64,000 nucleotides of DNA, taken from positions 144,971-208,970 of the forward strand of contig NZ_LMIK01000007.1 in assembly GCF_001428685.1 (NCBI RefSeq). Direction: 5' to 3'. A program made the position numbers and the translations under genes. This DNA comes from Lysobacter sp. Root76 (GTDB taxonomy: Bacteria; Pseudomonadota; Gammaproteobacteria; Xanthomonadales; Xanthomonadaceae). Shown here one piece after another: positions 29,225 through 38,676 of this stretch; positions within the stretch are counted from its first letter, which is position 1; the number at the start of each line of letters is the position of its first letter. A model generated the notes under the pieces. It did no database searches. It was not told where the DNA came from and saw nothing but the letters and a program-made list of their open reading frames with translations.

Positions 29225-30484
29225 ATGACCCAAGATGCCCATGCGCCCATCGATCCGGCGCAGACCCTTCACGATGTGCTGATCGTCGGCGGCGGCCTGG
29301 TCGGCGCCAGCCTGGCGATCGCCCTGGACCGCAGCGGCCTGGACGTCGGCCTGGTCGAGGCGGCGCCGCCCGGCGCCCTGCCGGCGGTGTTCGACGAGCG
29401 CAACCTCAGTTTCGCCGAAGCCACCGTCAACGCCTTGGGCGCACTCGGCGTGCTGCAGAAGCTGCGCGCGCCCAGCGGCGCGATCCGGCGCATCCACATC
29501 AGCCGGCGCGGCGATTTCGGCCGCAGCCTGCTCGACGCCCAGCGCTACGGCCGCGACGAGTTCGGCCGGGTGGTGACCGCGCGCGATTTCGGCGCCGCCC
29601 TGGAAGCGCGCCTGGCCGAACTGCCGCGCCTGCAGCGCTATCGCCCGGTGCGCTTCGTCGGCCTGGCCGAGGACGACGGCCGCAGCCGCGCGGTCCGGGT
29701 CGCCGACGGCGCCGGCGAACGCATCCTGCGCACGCGCCTGCTGGTCGCCGCCGACGGCACCCGCAGCGGCGTGCGCGAGGCGCTGGGCATCGGCGTGGAC
29801 GAATACGACTACGAGCAGACCCTGTTCGTGACCCGATTGCGTGCCGAACGCGCGCCCGACGGCACCGCCTACGAACGTCTGAGCGAGGGCGGCCCGACCG
29901 CGCTGCTGCCGCGCGGCGATGGCCACTACGGCCTGGTCCACGGCGTGCGCCGGGAGCAGGCCGACGCGGTGGCGGCGCTGGACGAGGCCGGCTTCCTGGC
30001 CCATGTCCAGGAAGCGTTCGGCTGGCGCATCGGCCGTTTCCTGGCCTGCGGCACGCGCAGCGCCTATCCGGCGATCCGGGTGCTGGCGCAGCGCCGCAGC
30101 GCGGCGCGCGCGTTGCTGGTCGGCAACGCCGCCCAGACCATCCATCCGATCGGTGCACAGGGCTTCAACCTCGGCCTGCGCGATGCGCTGACCCTGGCCG
30201 AACTGATCGAAACCGCATTGGCCGCGCACCGCGAAGTCGATTGCGGCGCCGCGGCGCTGCTGGACGGTTACGAACGCCGCCGGCGCGAGGACCGCGAACG
30301 CACCGTGGCGTTCTCCGACGGCCTGGCCCGGATCACCGCCAACGAATCGCCGCTGCTGCGGCCGCTGCGCAGCCTGGGCCTGTTCGCGGCCGACCGTCTG
30401 CCGTCGGCGCAGGCCTACCTGGTCGGCGGCGCGATGGGCTATCGCGGCGACGTGCCGGCGCTGTGCCGCGGAGAACGCGCATGA
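29225..30484 (+). CDS. ubiH: UbiH-type FAD monooxygenase (ubiquinone biosynthesis)
   Basis: Flavoprotein hydroxylase of the UbiH/COQ6 family, 419 residues. It has the Rossmann dinucleotide motif VLIVGGGLVGASLAIAL (about 20), the DG motif in LLVAADGTRSGVR (about 177) and the FAD-pyrophosphate motif LLVGNAAQTIHPIGAQGFNLGLRD (as LVGNAAQTIHP and AQGFNLGLRD). ATG 29225 is used; the open frame extends far upstream without homology. The second Ubi hydroxylase follows with a 4-bp overlap, as ubiH-ubiI often do. UbiH identity over UbiI/UbiF is inferred from gene order. Confidence 0.88.
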   Translation: MTQDAHAPIDPAQTLHDVLIVGGGLVGASLAIALDRSGLDVGLVEAAPPGALPAVFDERNLSFAEATVNALGALGVLQKLRAPSGAIRRIHISRRGDFGRSLLDAQRYGRDEFGRVVTARDFGAALEARLAELPRLQRYRPVRFVGLAEDDGRSRAVRVADGAGERILRTRLLVAADGTRSGVREALGIGVDEYDYEQTLFVTRLRAERAPDGTAYERLSEGGPTALLPRGDGHYGLVHGVRREQADAVAALDEAGFLAHVQEAFGWRIGRFLACGTRSAYPAIRVLAQRRSAARALLVGNAAQTIHPIGAQGFNLGLRDALTLAELIETALAAHREVDCGAAALLDGYERRRREDRERTVAFSDGLARITANESPLLRPLRSLGLFAADRLPSAQAYLVGGAMGYRGDVPALCRGERA

Positions 30485-31674
30485 GCCGGCGCGGTCCGCT
30501 GGATGTGCTGGTGGTCGGCGCCGGCGTGGTCGGCGCCGCGGCCGCGCTCGCGTTCGCGCGCGACGGGCTGGAAGTCGCCCTGGTCGAAAGCCGCGAACCG
30601 CCGCACTGGCGCGAGGACGCGCCGGACCTGCGCGTGTACGCGTTCGCGCCCGACAACGCCGCGCTGCTCGACGGCCTGGGCGTCTGGAAGGGCGTGACCG
30701 ATGCGCGCGCGCAGCCGTATCGCGCGATGCGGGTCTGGGATGCGGCCGGTGGCGGCGAACTGAGCTTCGAGGCCGACGCCTTCGGCCGCCGCGAACTGGG
30801 TTGGATCGTCGAGCACGGCCTGCTGGTCGACCGCCTGTGGGCGGCCTTGCCCGCGGCCGGCGTGCGCCTGTACTGCCCGGAGCAGGTGACCGGCCTGGAA
30901 CAGGCGCCCGACGGCGACAGCGCCGAACTGCTGTTGGCCGGCGGCACGCGCCTGCGCGCCCGGCTGGTGCTGGCCGCCGACGGCGCCGAATCGCAACTGC
31001 GCAGCCTGGCCGGCATCGAGGCGCCCGCGCACGACTACGGTCAGCGCGGCCTGGTGGCGTTCGTCGATCACGAACTGCCGCACCAGGCGACCTGCTGGCA
31101 GCGCTTCCTGCCGACCGGGCCGCTGGCGTTCCTGCCGTATGCCGGTCACGGCGGCCGCCGCAGTTCCATCGTCTGGACCCTGCCCGACGCGCAGGCCGAA
31201 CGCTTGCTGCAGGTCGAAGACGCGGAGTTCCTGCGCGAGCTCGGCCATGCCTTCGGCGGCCGCCTCGGCGCCGCCACCGCAGTGTCGCGCCGGGTGGCGT
31301 TTCCGCTACGCCGGCAGCTGGCGCAGAAGTACGTGAGCGGCCGCGTCGCCATCGCCGGCGACGCCGCGCACGTGGTGCATCCGCTGGCGGGGCAGGGCGT
31401 GAACCTGGGGCTGCGCGATGTCGCCGCGCTGCGCAAAGTGCTCGCCGACGCGCAGCGACGCGGCGCCGACCTCGGCGGCACGTCGCGACTGCAGCGCTGG
31501 GAGCGCGAGCGCCGCAGCGAAAACGCGCTCGCCGCCTACGGCTTCGACGGCCTCAATCGACTGTTCTCCAACGACGCCGTCGCCGCGACCCTGCTGCGCG
31601 GTCCGCTGCTGGGCCTGGCCGGCAAGTTGCCGCCGGTCACGCACGCGTTCTGGCGGCGCGCGGCCGGCGTGTAG
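30481..31674 (+). CDS. UbiI/UbiF-type FAD monooxygenase (ubiquinone biosynthesis)
   Basis: Second COQ6-family flavin hydroxylase, 397 residues. Motifs are VLVVGAGVVGAAAALAFARD near the N terminus, DLRVYAFAPDNAALL, LVLAADGAESQLR and VAIAGDAAHVVHPLAGQGVN (FAD-binding), and the last helix GLAGKLPPVTHAF. The start ATG overlaps the upstream hydroxylase stop (ATGA). The two enzymes hydroxylate different ring positions of the ubiquinone precursor; which carbon this one acts on cannot be assigned by eye. Confidence 0.9.
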   Translation: MSRRGPLDVLVVGAGVVGAAAALAFARDGLEVALVESREPPHWREDAPDLRVYAFAPDNAALLDGLGVWKGVTDARAQPYRAMRVWDAAGGGELSFEADAFGRRELGWIVEHGLLVDRLWAALPAAGVRLYCPEQVTGLEQAPDGDSAELLLAGGTRLRARLVLAADGAESQLRSLAGIEAPAHDYGQRGLVAFVDHELPHQATCWQRFLPTGPLAFLPYAGHGGRRSSIVWTLPDAQAERLLQVEDAEFLRELGHAFGGRLGAATAVSRRVAFPLRRQLAQKYVSGRVAIAGDAAHVVHPLAGQGVNLGLRDVAALRKVLADAQRRGADLGGTSRLQRWERERRSENALAAYGFDGLNRLFSNDAVAATLLRGPLLGLAGKLPPVTHAFWRRAAGV

Positions 31675-31721
31675 CGGCGCGTTGCGCTAGGGTAGCTCCG
31701 GTTTTCTCGGGGGCCGTCACT

Positions 31722-32048
31722 ATGGCGACAATCAGGCGCACGCGCATCGCGCTCCACTTCGCTGGGCTCGCCTACGCCTGGCCGATGCTGGCCTGGGCGA
31801 TGACGCAATGCCCGCCGAGCCAGGACGGGCGATCCTGGACGATGACCGCGCTGGCAGCGCTGGTCTTGCTGGGGTTCGGCTTGGCCGGCGCGATGGTGCC
31901 GGTCGCGAGTTTCCGCGCCACCGCCGGTACGCGCCGGCTGCGGCGGGCGTTGCTCCTGCTGCTAGCGCTGTTGGGCATGCTGGCCGTGTGGCTGCTGGGA
32001 CTGTGGGTCTTCTTCTTCGCCTTCGTGTTGACCTGCGCGACCTTCTAG
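31722..32048 (+). CDS. hypothetical small membrane protein
   Basis: 108-residue protein with three hydrophobic stretches (about 10-28, 40-62 and 77-103). The ATG is 47 bp after the ubiquinone hydroxylase stop. No family was recognised. The high Leu/Ala/Trp content and short positive loops (RATAGTRRLRR) support a real inner-membrane protein with an internal positively charged loop, but coding status rests on composition and position only. Confidence 0.6.
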   Translation: MATIRRTRIALHFAGLAYAWPMLAWAMTQCPPSQDGRSWTMTALAALVLLGFGLAGAMVPVASFRATAGTRRLRRALLLLLALLGMLAVWLLGLWVFFFAFVLTCATF

Positions 32049-32068
32049 CGTCGCCGCTCGAGACGGCC

Positions 32069-33382
32069 TCAGTCGAGGTAAGACCGCGGCCGCCGGATCA
32101 GCAGATACAGCGCCACCGCCACGCCGACCAGCGCCACCGCCATCACGTAGTAGGCGGGCGCCATCCCGCCCAGGCCGCGCATCCACGGCGAAGACAGCAG
32201 CGGCGGGGTGAGCGCGCCGAACACGGCGTAGGCCACGTTGTACGAGAACGACAGGCCGGAGAAGCGCACCGGCGCCGGGAACGCGGCCACCATCACCGCC
32301 GGTATCACTCCGACCACGCCGACGAAGGTGCCGGCCAGCGCGTACATCAGCAGGAAGTGCGGGGCGCCGTGGTTGAGGTCGTAGTACAGCACGTAACTGC
32401 TCAGCAGCACGCCGACCGCGCCGATCAGCAATGCCTGCGCACGTCCGATCCTGTCGGCCAGCAGACCGGCGCCGACCGCGCTCAGGGTCAGACAGAATGC
32501 GGCCAGGCTGTTGCCGAGGAAGGCCTGCGACGGCGCGATGCCGAAGCGTTGCTGGACGATGGTCGGCGTCATCAGGATGATCACCACGATCGCCGCGGTC
32601 AGCAGCCAGGTCACCAGCATCGACAGCGCCACGCCGCCCGCGTGCTCGCGCAGCACCCGTTTCAAGGGCAATTCCTGCACCAGCTGGCGGCTCTCGCGCA
32701 TCGCCGCGAACACCGGCGTCTCGCTGAGCCAGCGCCGCAGGTAGACGGCGAAGAAGCCGAACACGCCGCCGATCAGGAACGGCAGGCGCCAGGCCCCGTC
32801 CAGCACTTCGGCCGGGGCGAACCAGGTGTTGACCGCGGCCGAGATCAGCGAGCCGATCAGGATGCCGGCGGTGAGTCCGGCCGACAGGCTGGCGCAGGCG
32901 AAGCCGACCCGCTTGGACGGCACGTGCTCGGCGACGAAGGTCCAGGCGCCCGGCACTTCGCCGCCGATGGCGATGCCCTGGACGATGCGCAGCGCCAGCA
33001 GCAACAGCGGCGCCGCGATGCCGATCTGCGCATACACCGGCAACAGGCCGATGCCCAGGGTCGGCAGCGCCATCAGGAATACGCTCAGGGTGAACATGCG
33101 CTTGCGCCCGGAGCGGTCGCCGAAGTGGGCCATGACGATGCCGCCGATCGGCCGCACCAGGTAACCGGCGGCGAAGATGCCGTAGACCTGCAGCGTCGAC
33201 AACCAGCCCGGCATGTCCGGCGGGAAGAACAGCTGGCGCAGGCTTTCGGTCAGGAATACGAAGATGACGAAGTCGTAGAACTCCAGCGCGCCGCCCAGCG
33301 CAGCCAGGGAAAGCGTGCGCAGGTCCTTGCGATCCAGGGCGCGCGCGGCGGGCGCGGAGATCGTCGCGGAGACATCGGTCAT
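32069..33382 (-). CDS. MFS transporter of the metabolite:H+ symporter type
   Basis: 437-residue permease with about 12 transmembrane helices. The loop 2-3 motif YLVRPIGGIVMAHFGDRSGRKR (as RPIGGIVMAHFGDRSGRKR) and the segment LRIVQGIAIGGEVPGAW are typical of the metabolite:H+ symporter (ProP/ShiA/KgtP) family, which imports organic acids, betaines or amino acids. ATG 33382 is chosen; ATG 33424 would add an Arg-rich leader. It converges with the small membrane protein gene. The substrate is unknown. Confidence 0.92.
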   Translation of the reverse strand: MTDVSATISAPAARALDRKDLRTLSLAALGGALEFYDFVIFVFLTESLRQLFFPPDMPGWLSTLQVYGIFAAGYLVRPIGGIVMAHFGDRSGRKRMFTLSVFLMALPTLGIGLLPVYAQIGIAAPLLLLALRIVQGIAIGGEVPGAWTFVAEHVPSKRVGFACASLSAGLTAGILIGSLISAAVNTWFAPAEVLDGAWRLPFLIGGVFGFFAVYLRRWLSETPVFAAMRESRQLVQELPLKRVLREHAGGVALSMLVTWLLTAAIVVIILMTPTIVQQRFGIAPSQAFLGNSLAAFCLTLSAVGAGLLADRIGRAQALLIGAVGVLLSSYVLYYDLNHGAPHFLLMYALAGTFVGVVGVIPAVMVAAFPAPVRFSGLSFSYNVAYAVFGALTPPLLSSPWMRGLGGMAPAYYVMAVALVGVAVALYLLIRRPRSYLD

Positions 33383-33536
33383 CGGGCGTCGGCGGCGGAG
33401 GATGGAAGCGGCAATGTACGACAAAGGCTCAGCGGCGAGTGCGCGTGGGTTTGCGTTTCGCGGGGCGGGGATGGCGCAGGCGATCTCTTTGGTGGCGCGG
33501 CGGTGACCGCGTCATCGGCTCGGCCGGCTCGCATGA

Positions 33537-33569
33537 CGATGCGGTTCGCTGCGCTCACCGCATCCTACG
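33537..33569. repeat. family 3 repeat (GATGCGG...CCGCATCCTACG)
   Basis: Palindromic element CGATGCGGTTCGCTGCGCTC followed by ACCGCATCCTACG, matching the reverse of the copy at 16732. It lies in the gap between the MFS gene start and the EF-hand gene stop. Confidence 0.8.
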
Positions 33570-33635
33570 AAGGGCCTATGTGGCGACGCCCCGGCGGACC
33601 GGGGCGTCGCGGTGTTGCGTGTGGAACGTACTGGT

Positions 33636-34337
33636 TTACATGCGGCCTTCGAGTTCGCTCGGGCTCAGATACCCGTCGCTGTCGGCGTCGAGCAGCAGGA
33701 AGTCCGCGGTCAGTGCGGCGTGGCCGCCGGCCTCGGTGCGATTGATGCGGCCGTCGCGGTCGCTGTCGAGGGCGCCGAAGTCGATCCGGTAGCCGACGCT
33801 GGCGCGTGCCGACATCGGCGGTGCGGTGGTTGCCTGGGTGGTGGCCGCGGCTGCGGCCTGCGCGCGCATGCTGGCGTCGGTGGCCGCGCTGCTGGCGTCG
33901 CGCGCCGCAGCGGCGGCCTGGCCGGCCTCGGCGGCGGCGGCGACCGGATTGGCGCCGGTCTGGGCCGCGGTTTGCGCGGCCTGCGCTTCCTGCGCCGCGC
34001 TGGTCGCGCGATGCGCCGCGGTCTGCGCGGCGATCGAGGACTGCTTGGCCTGATAGGACGTGGCGGCCGCGGTCGCGGCGCCGTGTTCGGTGGCCGCACC
34101 GGCCTTGTGCGTCAGCGCGGCGTCGCGCGCTGCGGCCTGCGCGGCCTCGGCGTCGTCGCGTGCGGTGCGGGCATCGTCGACTGCGATCTTGGCGTCGGTG
34201 GTGGCGTTGATCTGCGCGCCGACCTTGGACTTGGCCTGCGCCAGCGCCTGCGTGCTCAGGCCGGTGGCGGCGAGCGCCAGGGCCAGCAGAGTGATCCGAC
34301 TCAGGGATGTGGCGTGTTTGCGGGCATGCCTGTTCAT
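33636..34337 (-). CDS. exported Ala-rich protein with two C-terminal EF-hands
   Basis: 233-residue protein with a signal peptide (about 1-34, ending ALAQ), a long Ala/Thr/Gln-rich helical region (about 40-180) of low complexity, and two adjacent EF-hand calcium loops at the C terminus: DSDRDGRINRTE (about 191-202) and DADSDGYLSPSE (about 217-228). Both have Asp at positions 1, 3 and 5 and Glu at 12, as needed for Ca binding. Probably a periplasmic or surface calcium-binding protein with a coiled-coil-like spacer. It is a single gene. Confidence 0.85.
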   Translation of the reverse strand: MNRHARKHATSLSRITLLALALAATGLSTQALAQAKSKVGAQINATTDAKIAVDDARTARDDAEAAQAAARDAALTHKAGAATEHGAATAAATSYQAKQSSIAAQTAAHRATSAAQEAQAAQTAAQTGANPVAAAAEAGQAAAAARDASSAATDASMRAQAAAAATTQATTAPPMSARASVGYRIDFGALDSDRDGRINRTEAGGHAALTADFLLLDADSDGYLSPSELEGRM

Positions 34338-34459
34338 CGTGACCTTCGTGCGGGTGGGGGAGTGGCGACCCTAGACCCCCCGCGGTCAATCCGATGTAAA
34401 CGAGCGAAACGCCGGCTGAACGGCGCCGTCGCAGCATGAGCGGCGGCGAATGCTGCGCT

Positions 34460-35527
34460 TTAGCGGGGACGCGCGTACACGGTGATCTCTTCGCGATCGT
34501 GATACAGCTGGCGTGCGCGCACGATCAGCGGCCGGTGGGTCTGGTGTTCGAACAGTTCCAGGCACACCCGCGTTTCTTCCCAGCGCTTCTTCATCGGCAG
34601 CTTGAGGTTGAAGATCGTCTGCCGGCACCAGCCTTCGCGCAGCCAGGTTGCCATGCGCTCGGCGACGCGGCTGGGTTGTTCGACCATGTCGCAGACCATC
34701 CAGTCCATCGTCCGTCGCGGCTGCCACTGGAAACCGTCGGCGCGCAGATGATCGACGCGTCCGCTGTCGAGCAGGGCCTGGCGCAGCGGACCGTTGTCGA
34801 CCGACGTGACCTTCATGCCGTTGCGCATCAGCACCCAGGTCCAGCCGCCGGGCGCGGCGCCCAGGTCGGCCGCCTGCATGTTGTCGCGCACCAGGCGTTC
34901 GCGTTCTTCGTCGTCGAGCAGGGTCAGCAGCGCTTCTTCCAGCTTCAGCGCCGAGCGGCTGGGCGCATCCGGATGCATGCGCAGGCGCGGGATGCCCAGC
35001 GGCCACGGCGAGGCATCGCGGGTGTCGGCGACGGCGACCACCGCATGGTCGCCGTCGAGGAAGACGATGTGCAGGCGTGGACGCTGGCTGTCGTCGCTGG
35101 CGCTGAGCCGGCCGGCCTTGCGCAGCGCCGGGCGCAGCGCGTTGCCGAAACTGCGCGCCAGGCCGGCCAGCGGCTTGCCGGCATCGGAATCGGGGTGTTC
35201 GACCCACAGCTCGCCGTAGAGCGCCGGTGCGCCGTCGGCCGCGGCGGCGTCGAGCGCGGCCAGGATCGGGGTGATGCGGTCGCGCGGATCCAGCCCGCGC
35301 AGGTCGGCCAGGCGCAGCAGCTTCTGGCGCGCGAAGATCAGCTTGTCCAGCGGCAGTGCGCGCGCCAGCGCCGCCGGGTCCTCGCACAGGAACTCGACAT
35401 AGCCGCTGCCGCGTTCGGTGCGGGCGTAGCCGGGGTGGCCGGCGACGGCCGCGCGCTCGCCCAGTTCGGCTGCGAGTTCGGGCTCGAAGCCGGCGCGGCA
35501 CCAGCAGAACAGCGCTTGCTCGGTCAT
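34460..35527 (-). CDS. rlmM: 23S rRNA (cytidine2498-2'-O)-methyltransferase
   Basis: RlmM methylates the 2'-O of C2498 in the peptidyl-transferase region of 23S rRNA. The 355-residue protein has a THUMP-like N-terminal half and a Rossmann-like methyltransferase C-terminal half with the SAM motif ADLGAAPGGWTWVL (about 220). Candidate K-D-K-E catalytic residues lie in that domain, for example the Asp in DWMVCDM and the Lys in IFNLKLPMKKR. ATG 35527 is chosen because the family starts there (ALFCWCRAGFEPELAAEL); the frame upstream is a shadow. Confidence 0.94.
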   Translation of the reverse strand: MTEQALFCWCRAGFEPELAAELGERAAVAGHPGYARTERGSGYVEFLCEDPAALARALPLDKLIFARQKLLRLADLRGLDPRDRITPILAALDAAAADGAPALYGELWVEHPDSDAGKPLAGLARSFGNALRPALRKAGRLSASDDSQRPRLHIVFLDGDHAVVAVADTRDASPWPLGIPRLRMHPDAPSRSALKLEEALLTLLDDEERERLVRDNMQAADLGAAPGGWTWVLMRNGMKVTSVDNGPLRQALLDSGRVDHLRADGFQWQPRRTMDWMVCDMVEQPSRVAERMATWLREGWCRQTIFNLKLPMKKRWEETRVCLELFEHQTHRPLIVRARQLYHDREEITVYARPR

Positions 35528-35552
35528 CGTTTGAACTCGTTGTGGTGTGAAG

Positions 35553-35645
35553 AGGTAGCAGCGGCGTGAGCCGCGACCGCGCCGGCGCGAAGCTGACGCG
35601 AGTTCGACGCAGGACGGTCGCGGCTTGCGCCGCTTCTGCCCAAAG
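35553..35645. repeat. family 2 inverted repeat
   Basis: Imperfect inverted repeat with the left arm AGCAGCGGCGTGAGCCGCGA and right arm GGTCGCGGCTTGCGCCGCTT, spaced by about 40 bp. It belongs to the same family as the elements at 12272 and 38533 and lies between the deaminase and rlmM genes. Confidence 0.8.
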
Positions 35646-35658
35646 CGGAGCGTCGCGG

Positions 35659-36231
35659 TCAGTAAGCCACGCCGCTCTCGCCGTAGCGGCGCAGCACGTC
35701 GCGCGCCGCGTCGCGGTGCAGATCGCGGCGCACCGCGATGCCGCGGCGCTCGAGTTCGCCGATCCAGTCCGCGGGCAGCGGACCTTCGTCGAACTCGGTC
35801 AGCGCCATCACGTCTTCCGAGCGCGCGCCGATCAGCAAGGTGTCGATACCGGCCCAGAAGCTGGCGCCGTAGCACATGCAGCAGGGCTGGGCCGACGTCG
35901 CCAGGGTGGTCGCCCCGGTTTCGTTGAGGCGGTAACGGCCGGTCGCGGTCTGCGCGGTCATGAAGGCCATCATCTCGGCGTGCGCGACCGAACAGGTCTG
36001 CGGCACCACCCGGTTCACGCCCACGCCGATCACCCGGCCCTGCTGATCGAACACCGCCGCGCCGAACGGGCCGCCGCTGCCGAGCTCGATATTGCGTCGC
36101 GACAGCTCCACCGCCAGCGCGACCTTGTCCTCGTCGCTGGCGTACAGGCGCTCGCGGTCGACGGCGCCGTCGATCCAGTCCGGCAGCAGCAATTCGACCC
36201 GCGCCTGCAGCGGAGCGGCGGACGCGCTCAC
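35659..36231 (-). CDS. cytidine/deoxycytidylate-type deaminase (guanine deaminase-like)
   Basis: 190-residue zinc-dependent nucleoside or base deaminase. The Zn site is HAEMMAF (His ligand and the catalytic Glu) with SAQPCCMCYGASFW supplying the two Cys ligands; GGPFGAAVFD upstream is also typical. The length suits guanine deaminase GuaD-like or related enzymes, but a tRNA or other substrate is not excluded. The start GTG overlaps the stop of the lipoprotein gene (GTGA). Confidence 0.9.
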   Translation of the reverse strand: MSASAAPLQARVELLLPDWIDGAVDRERLYASDEDKVALAVELSRRNIELGSGGPFGAAVFDQQGRVIGVGVNRVVPQTCSVAHAEMMAFMTAQTATGRYRLNETGATTLATSAQPCCMCYGASFWAGIDTLLIGARSEDVMALTEFDEGPLPADWIGELERRGIAVRRDLHRDAARDVLRRYGESGVAY

Positions 36232-36674
36232 ATCGGTTCCCCGTGCTGGCCCGCGACGCCGCGGCACTCGCCCTGGACGCAGGCGCAGCCGGCGATCACC
36301 GGCGAGCCGCACATCGACATCTTGCCTTCCTTCGCGCACTGCGCCATCACCGCCGACGGATCGGCCGGGCTGCCGCGATTGACGCAGGCGTTGAACTGGC
36401 CGCAGCAGTTGCCCACGTTCTTGACCACGCAGTCGCTGTCGCTGGCGCAGCTCAGGTCCATCGCGATGGCGACCGGCTCCAGCGCCTCGGAGTGCACGCC
36501 GGGCGTCGGAAACTGCGGGGCCGGCGCCGGTGCGGGCGTTTCGGCGGCGGTTGCAGGCGCAGCGGCCGGCGCGGCGGCATCGGCCGCCGGTGCCGGTGCC
36601 GGCGAGGAACAGGCGGCCAGCAGCGTCGACAGCAGGGTGGTCAGCAGCAGGAGGGCGAGTCGGCGCATCGTCAT
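36228..36674 (-). CDS. Cys-rich lipoprotein of unknown function
   Basis: 148-residue predicted lipoprotein: signal peptide with lipobox LLAAC (about residue 22), an Ala/Pro linker (about 25-55), then a compact C-terminal domain with ten Cys residues, including DLSCASDSDC, NCCGQFNAC and GCACVQGEC. The spacing suggests five disulfides and an extracytoplasmic fold. ATG 36674 or ATG 36668 may be used. It lies 5 bp after glnS and overlaps the deaminase gene start. Confidence 0.82.
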   Translation of the reverse strand: MTMRRLALLLLTTLLSTLLAACSSPAPAPAADAAAPAAAPATAAETPAPAPAPQFPTPGVHSEALEPVAIAMDLSCASDSDCVVKNVGNCCGQFNACVNRGSPADPSAVMAQCAKEGKMSMCGSPVIAGCACVQGECRGVAGQHGEPM

Positions 36675-36679
36675 CGGTC

Positions 36680-38437
36680 TCAGGCCTTGCTGGCCCAGGT
36701 GTCGCGCAGGGTCACGCTGCGGTTGAACACCGGGCGGTCGGCGCGGTGGTCGTAGCGGTCGGCGACGAAATAGCCGACGCGCTCGAACTGGAACGCGGTC
36801 TCGGGCGCGGCCTGGGCGGCGGCCGGTTCGACGTAGCCGGCGACGGTGCGGCGCGAGTTCGGGTTGAGGTGGTCCTGATAGGTCTTGCCGTCGCTGTCGT
36901 CGTCCGGCGCGGCGACGTCGAACAGGCGGTCGTACAGGCGCACTTCGGCCGCGACGGCGTGGCGCGCGCTGACCCAGTGGATGGTGCCCTTGATCTTGCG
37001 GTCGGCGCCGGCCATGCCGGGACGCGACTCGGGATCGAGCGTGCCGCGCAGCTCGACGATCTCGCCGGCCTCGTTCTTGATCACCTCGTCGCAGCGCAGG
37101 ATGCCGGCGCCGCGCAGGCGCACTTCGCCGCCCGGGATCAGGCGCTTGTAGCCCTTGGGCGGGACTTCCTCGAAGTCCTCGCGCTCGATCCACAGCTGGT
37201 TCGAGAACGGCACCCGGCGTGCGCCGAAGCTCTCGTCCTTGGGGTGGTTGCCGAAGTGCAGCGACTCTTCGTGGTCGTCGCCCAGGTTGGTGATGACCAG
37301 CTTCAGGGGATCGATCACCGCCATGCGCCGCGCCGCGGCCGCGTCGAGGTCCTCGCGCAGGCAGCCTTCCAGCACCGAGTAGTCGATCACCGAATTCTGC
37401 TTGCTCACGCCCAGGCGCTCGGCCCACAGGCGCAGCGAGGCCGGGGTGTAGCCGCGGCGGCGGATGCCCTGCAGGGTCGGCATGCGCGGGTCGTCCCAGC
37501 CGTCGACCAGTTTTTCCTGCACCAGCACCATGAGCTTGCGCTTGCTCATCACGGTGTAGTTGAGGTTGGCGCGCGAGAACTCGATCTGGCGCGGGATCGC
37601 GGCTTCGTTCGGCAGGCCCTTGGCCAGCAGCGGCGCCAGCAGGTCCGGCGAATGGGGCAGATCGACGCGGGCCACGCACCAGTCGTACAGCGGACGGTGG
37701 TCCTCGAACTCCAGGGTGCACAGCGAATGGGTGATGCCTTCGCAGGAGTCGCTGAGCGAATGCGCGAAGTCGTACATCGGGTAGATCGGCCAGGCGTCGC
37801 CGGTGTTCTGGTGGGCGACCTTCTTGATCCGGTACAGGGCTGGGTCGCGCAGGTTGATGTTGCCCGAGGCCATGTCGATCTTGGCGCGCAGGGTGCGCGC
37901 GCCGTCGGCGAACTCGCCCGCGCGCATGCGCCGGAACAGGTCCAGGTTCTCTTCGACGCTGCGGTCGCGATAGGGCGAGTTGCGGCCCGGCTCGTTCAGG
38001 CTGCCGCGATACGCGCGCACTTCCTCGGCGCTGAGATCGCAGACGAAGGCGTCGCCCTGGCGGATCAGCTTCTCGCCGGCCAGGTAGAACAGTTCGAAAT
38101 AGTCCGAGGCGTGGCGCAGTTCGGCCCACTCGAAGCCCAGCCAGCGCACGTCCTGCATGATCGCTTCGACGTACTCGGGGTCTTCCTTGGCCGGGTTGGT
38201 GTCGTCGAAGCGCAGGTTGCAACGGCCGCCGAACTCGCCGGCGATGCCGAAGTCCAGGCAGATCGCCTTGGCGTGGCCGATATGCAGGTAGCCGTTGGGT
38301 TCGGGCGGGAAGCGGGTGCGGATGGCCGCGTGCTTGCCCGAGGCCACGTCCTCGCGAACGATTTGCCGGATGAAGTCGTTCCTGGCCGGCGCGGCGTCGG
38401 TGGTGGGATCGGTGGCGGGTGCGGACTCGACGGACAT
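36680..38437 (-). CDS. glnS: glutaminyl-tRNA synthetase
   Basis: Class I aminoacyl-tRNA synthetase charging tRNA-Gln, 585 residues. The HIGH-type motif is [14 protein letters not shown] (near residue 42), the KMSKS-type loop is [11 protein letters not shown], and the acceptor-binding [11 protein letters not shown] follows. The C-terminal anticodon-binding beta-barrels contain [13 protein letters not shown] and [16 protein letters not shown] 38437 begins the protein; the frame upstream lacks homology. It leads a glnS-lipoprotein-deaminase transcription unit. Confidence 0.97.
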   Translation of the reverse strand: MSVESAPATDPTTDAAPARNDFIRQIVREDVASGKHAAIRTRFPPEPNGYLHIGHAKAICLDFGIAGEFGGRCNLRFDDTNPAKEDPEYVEAIMQDVRWLGFEWAELRHASDYFELFYLAGEKLIRQGDAFVCDLSAEEVRAYRGSLNEPGRNSPYRDRSVEENLDLFRRMRAGEFADGARTLRAKIDMASGNINLRDPALYRIKKVAHQNTGDAWPIYPMYDFAHSLSDSCEGITHSLCTLEFEDHRPLYDWCVARVDLPHSPDLLAPLLAKGLPNEAAIPRQIEFSRANLNYTVMSKRKLMVLVQEKLVDGWDDPRMPTLQGIRRRGYTPASLRLWAERLGVSKQNSVIDYSVLEGCLREDLDAAAARRMAVIDPLKLVITNLGDDHEESLHFGNHPKDESFGARRVPFSNQLWIEREDFEEVPPKGYKRLIPGGEVRLRGAGILRCDEVIKNEAGEIVELRGTLDPESRPGMAGADRKIKGTIHWVSARHAVAAEVRLYDRLFDVAAPDDDSDGKTYQDHLNPNSRRTVAGYVEPAAAQAAPETAFQFERVGYFVADRYDHRADRPVFNRSVTLRDTWASKA

Positions 38438-38532
38438 GCGGCACTTACGGGGAGGAGAGAACGAGCAGTTTAGCCGCTGGCGGGTTTCCGTGCCCTGTCG
38501 GGGCCGGTGCCGCAGGCAAAACGACACCGCTT

Positions 38533-38608
38533 TGGGGTAGGAGCGGCGTAAGCCGCGACCGCGCGGTTGCCGTAGCCACGGGTCGCGGCTTACGCCGCTC
38601 CTACCCCA
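38533..38608. repeat. family 2 perfect inverted repeat, 28-bp arms
   Basis: The cleanest copy of this family: perfect 28-bp arms at 38533-38560 and 38581-38608, containing GGTAGGAGCGGCGTAAGCCG and its complement, around a 20-bp loop. It lies in the divergent gap between glnS and the DUF2007 gene, so it could form a strong hairpin in transcripts of either direction. Confidence 0.9.
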
Positions 38609-38676
38609 GAGCGGGGTCGGCCGGCGTATGCTGAAGACGGACCCGACTGGCCCGCCGAGGCCGAAGGATCGCGACG

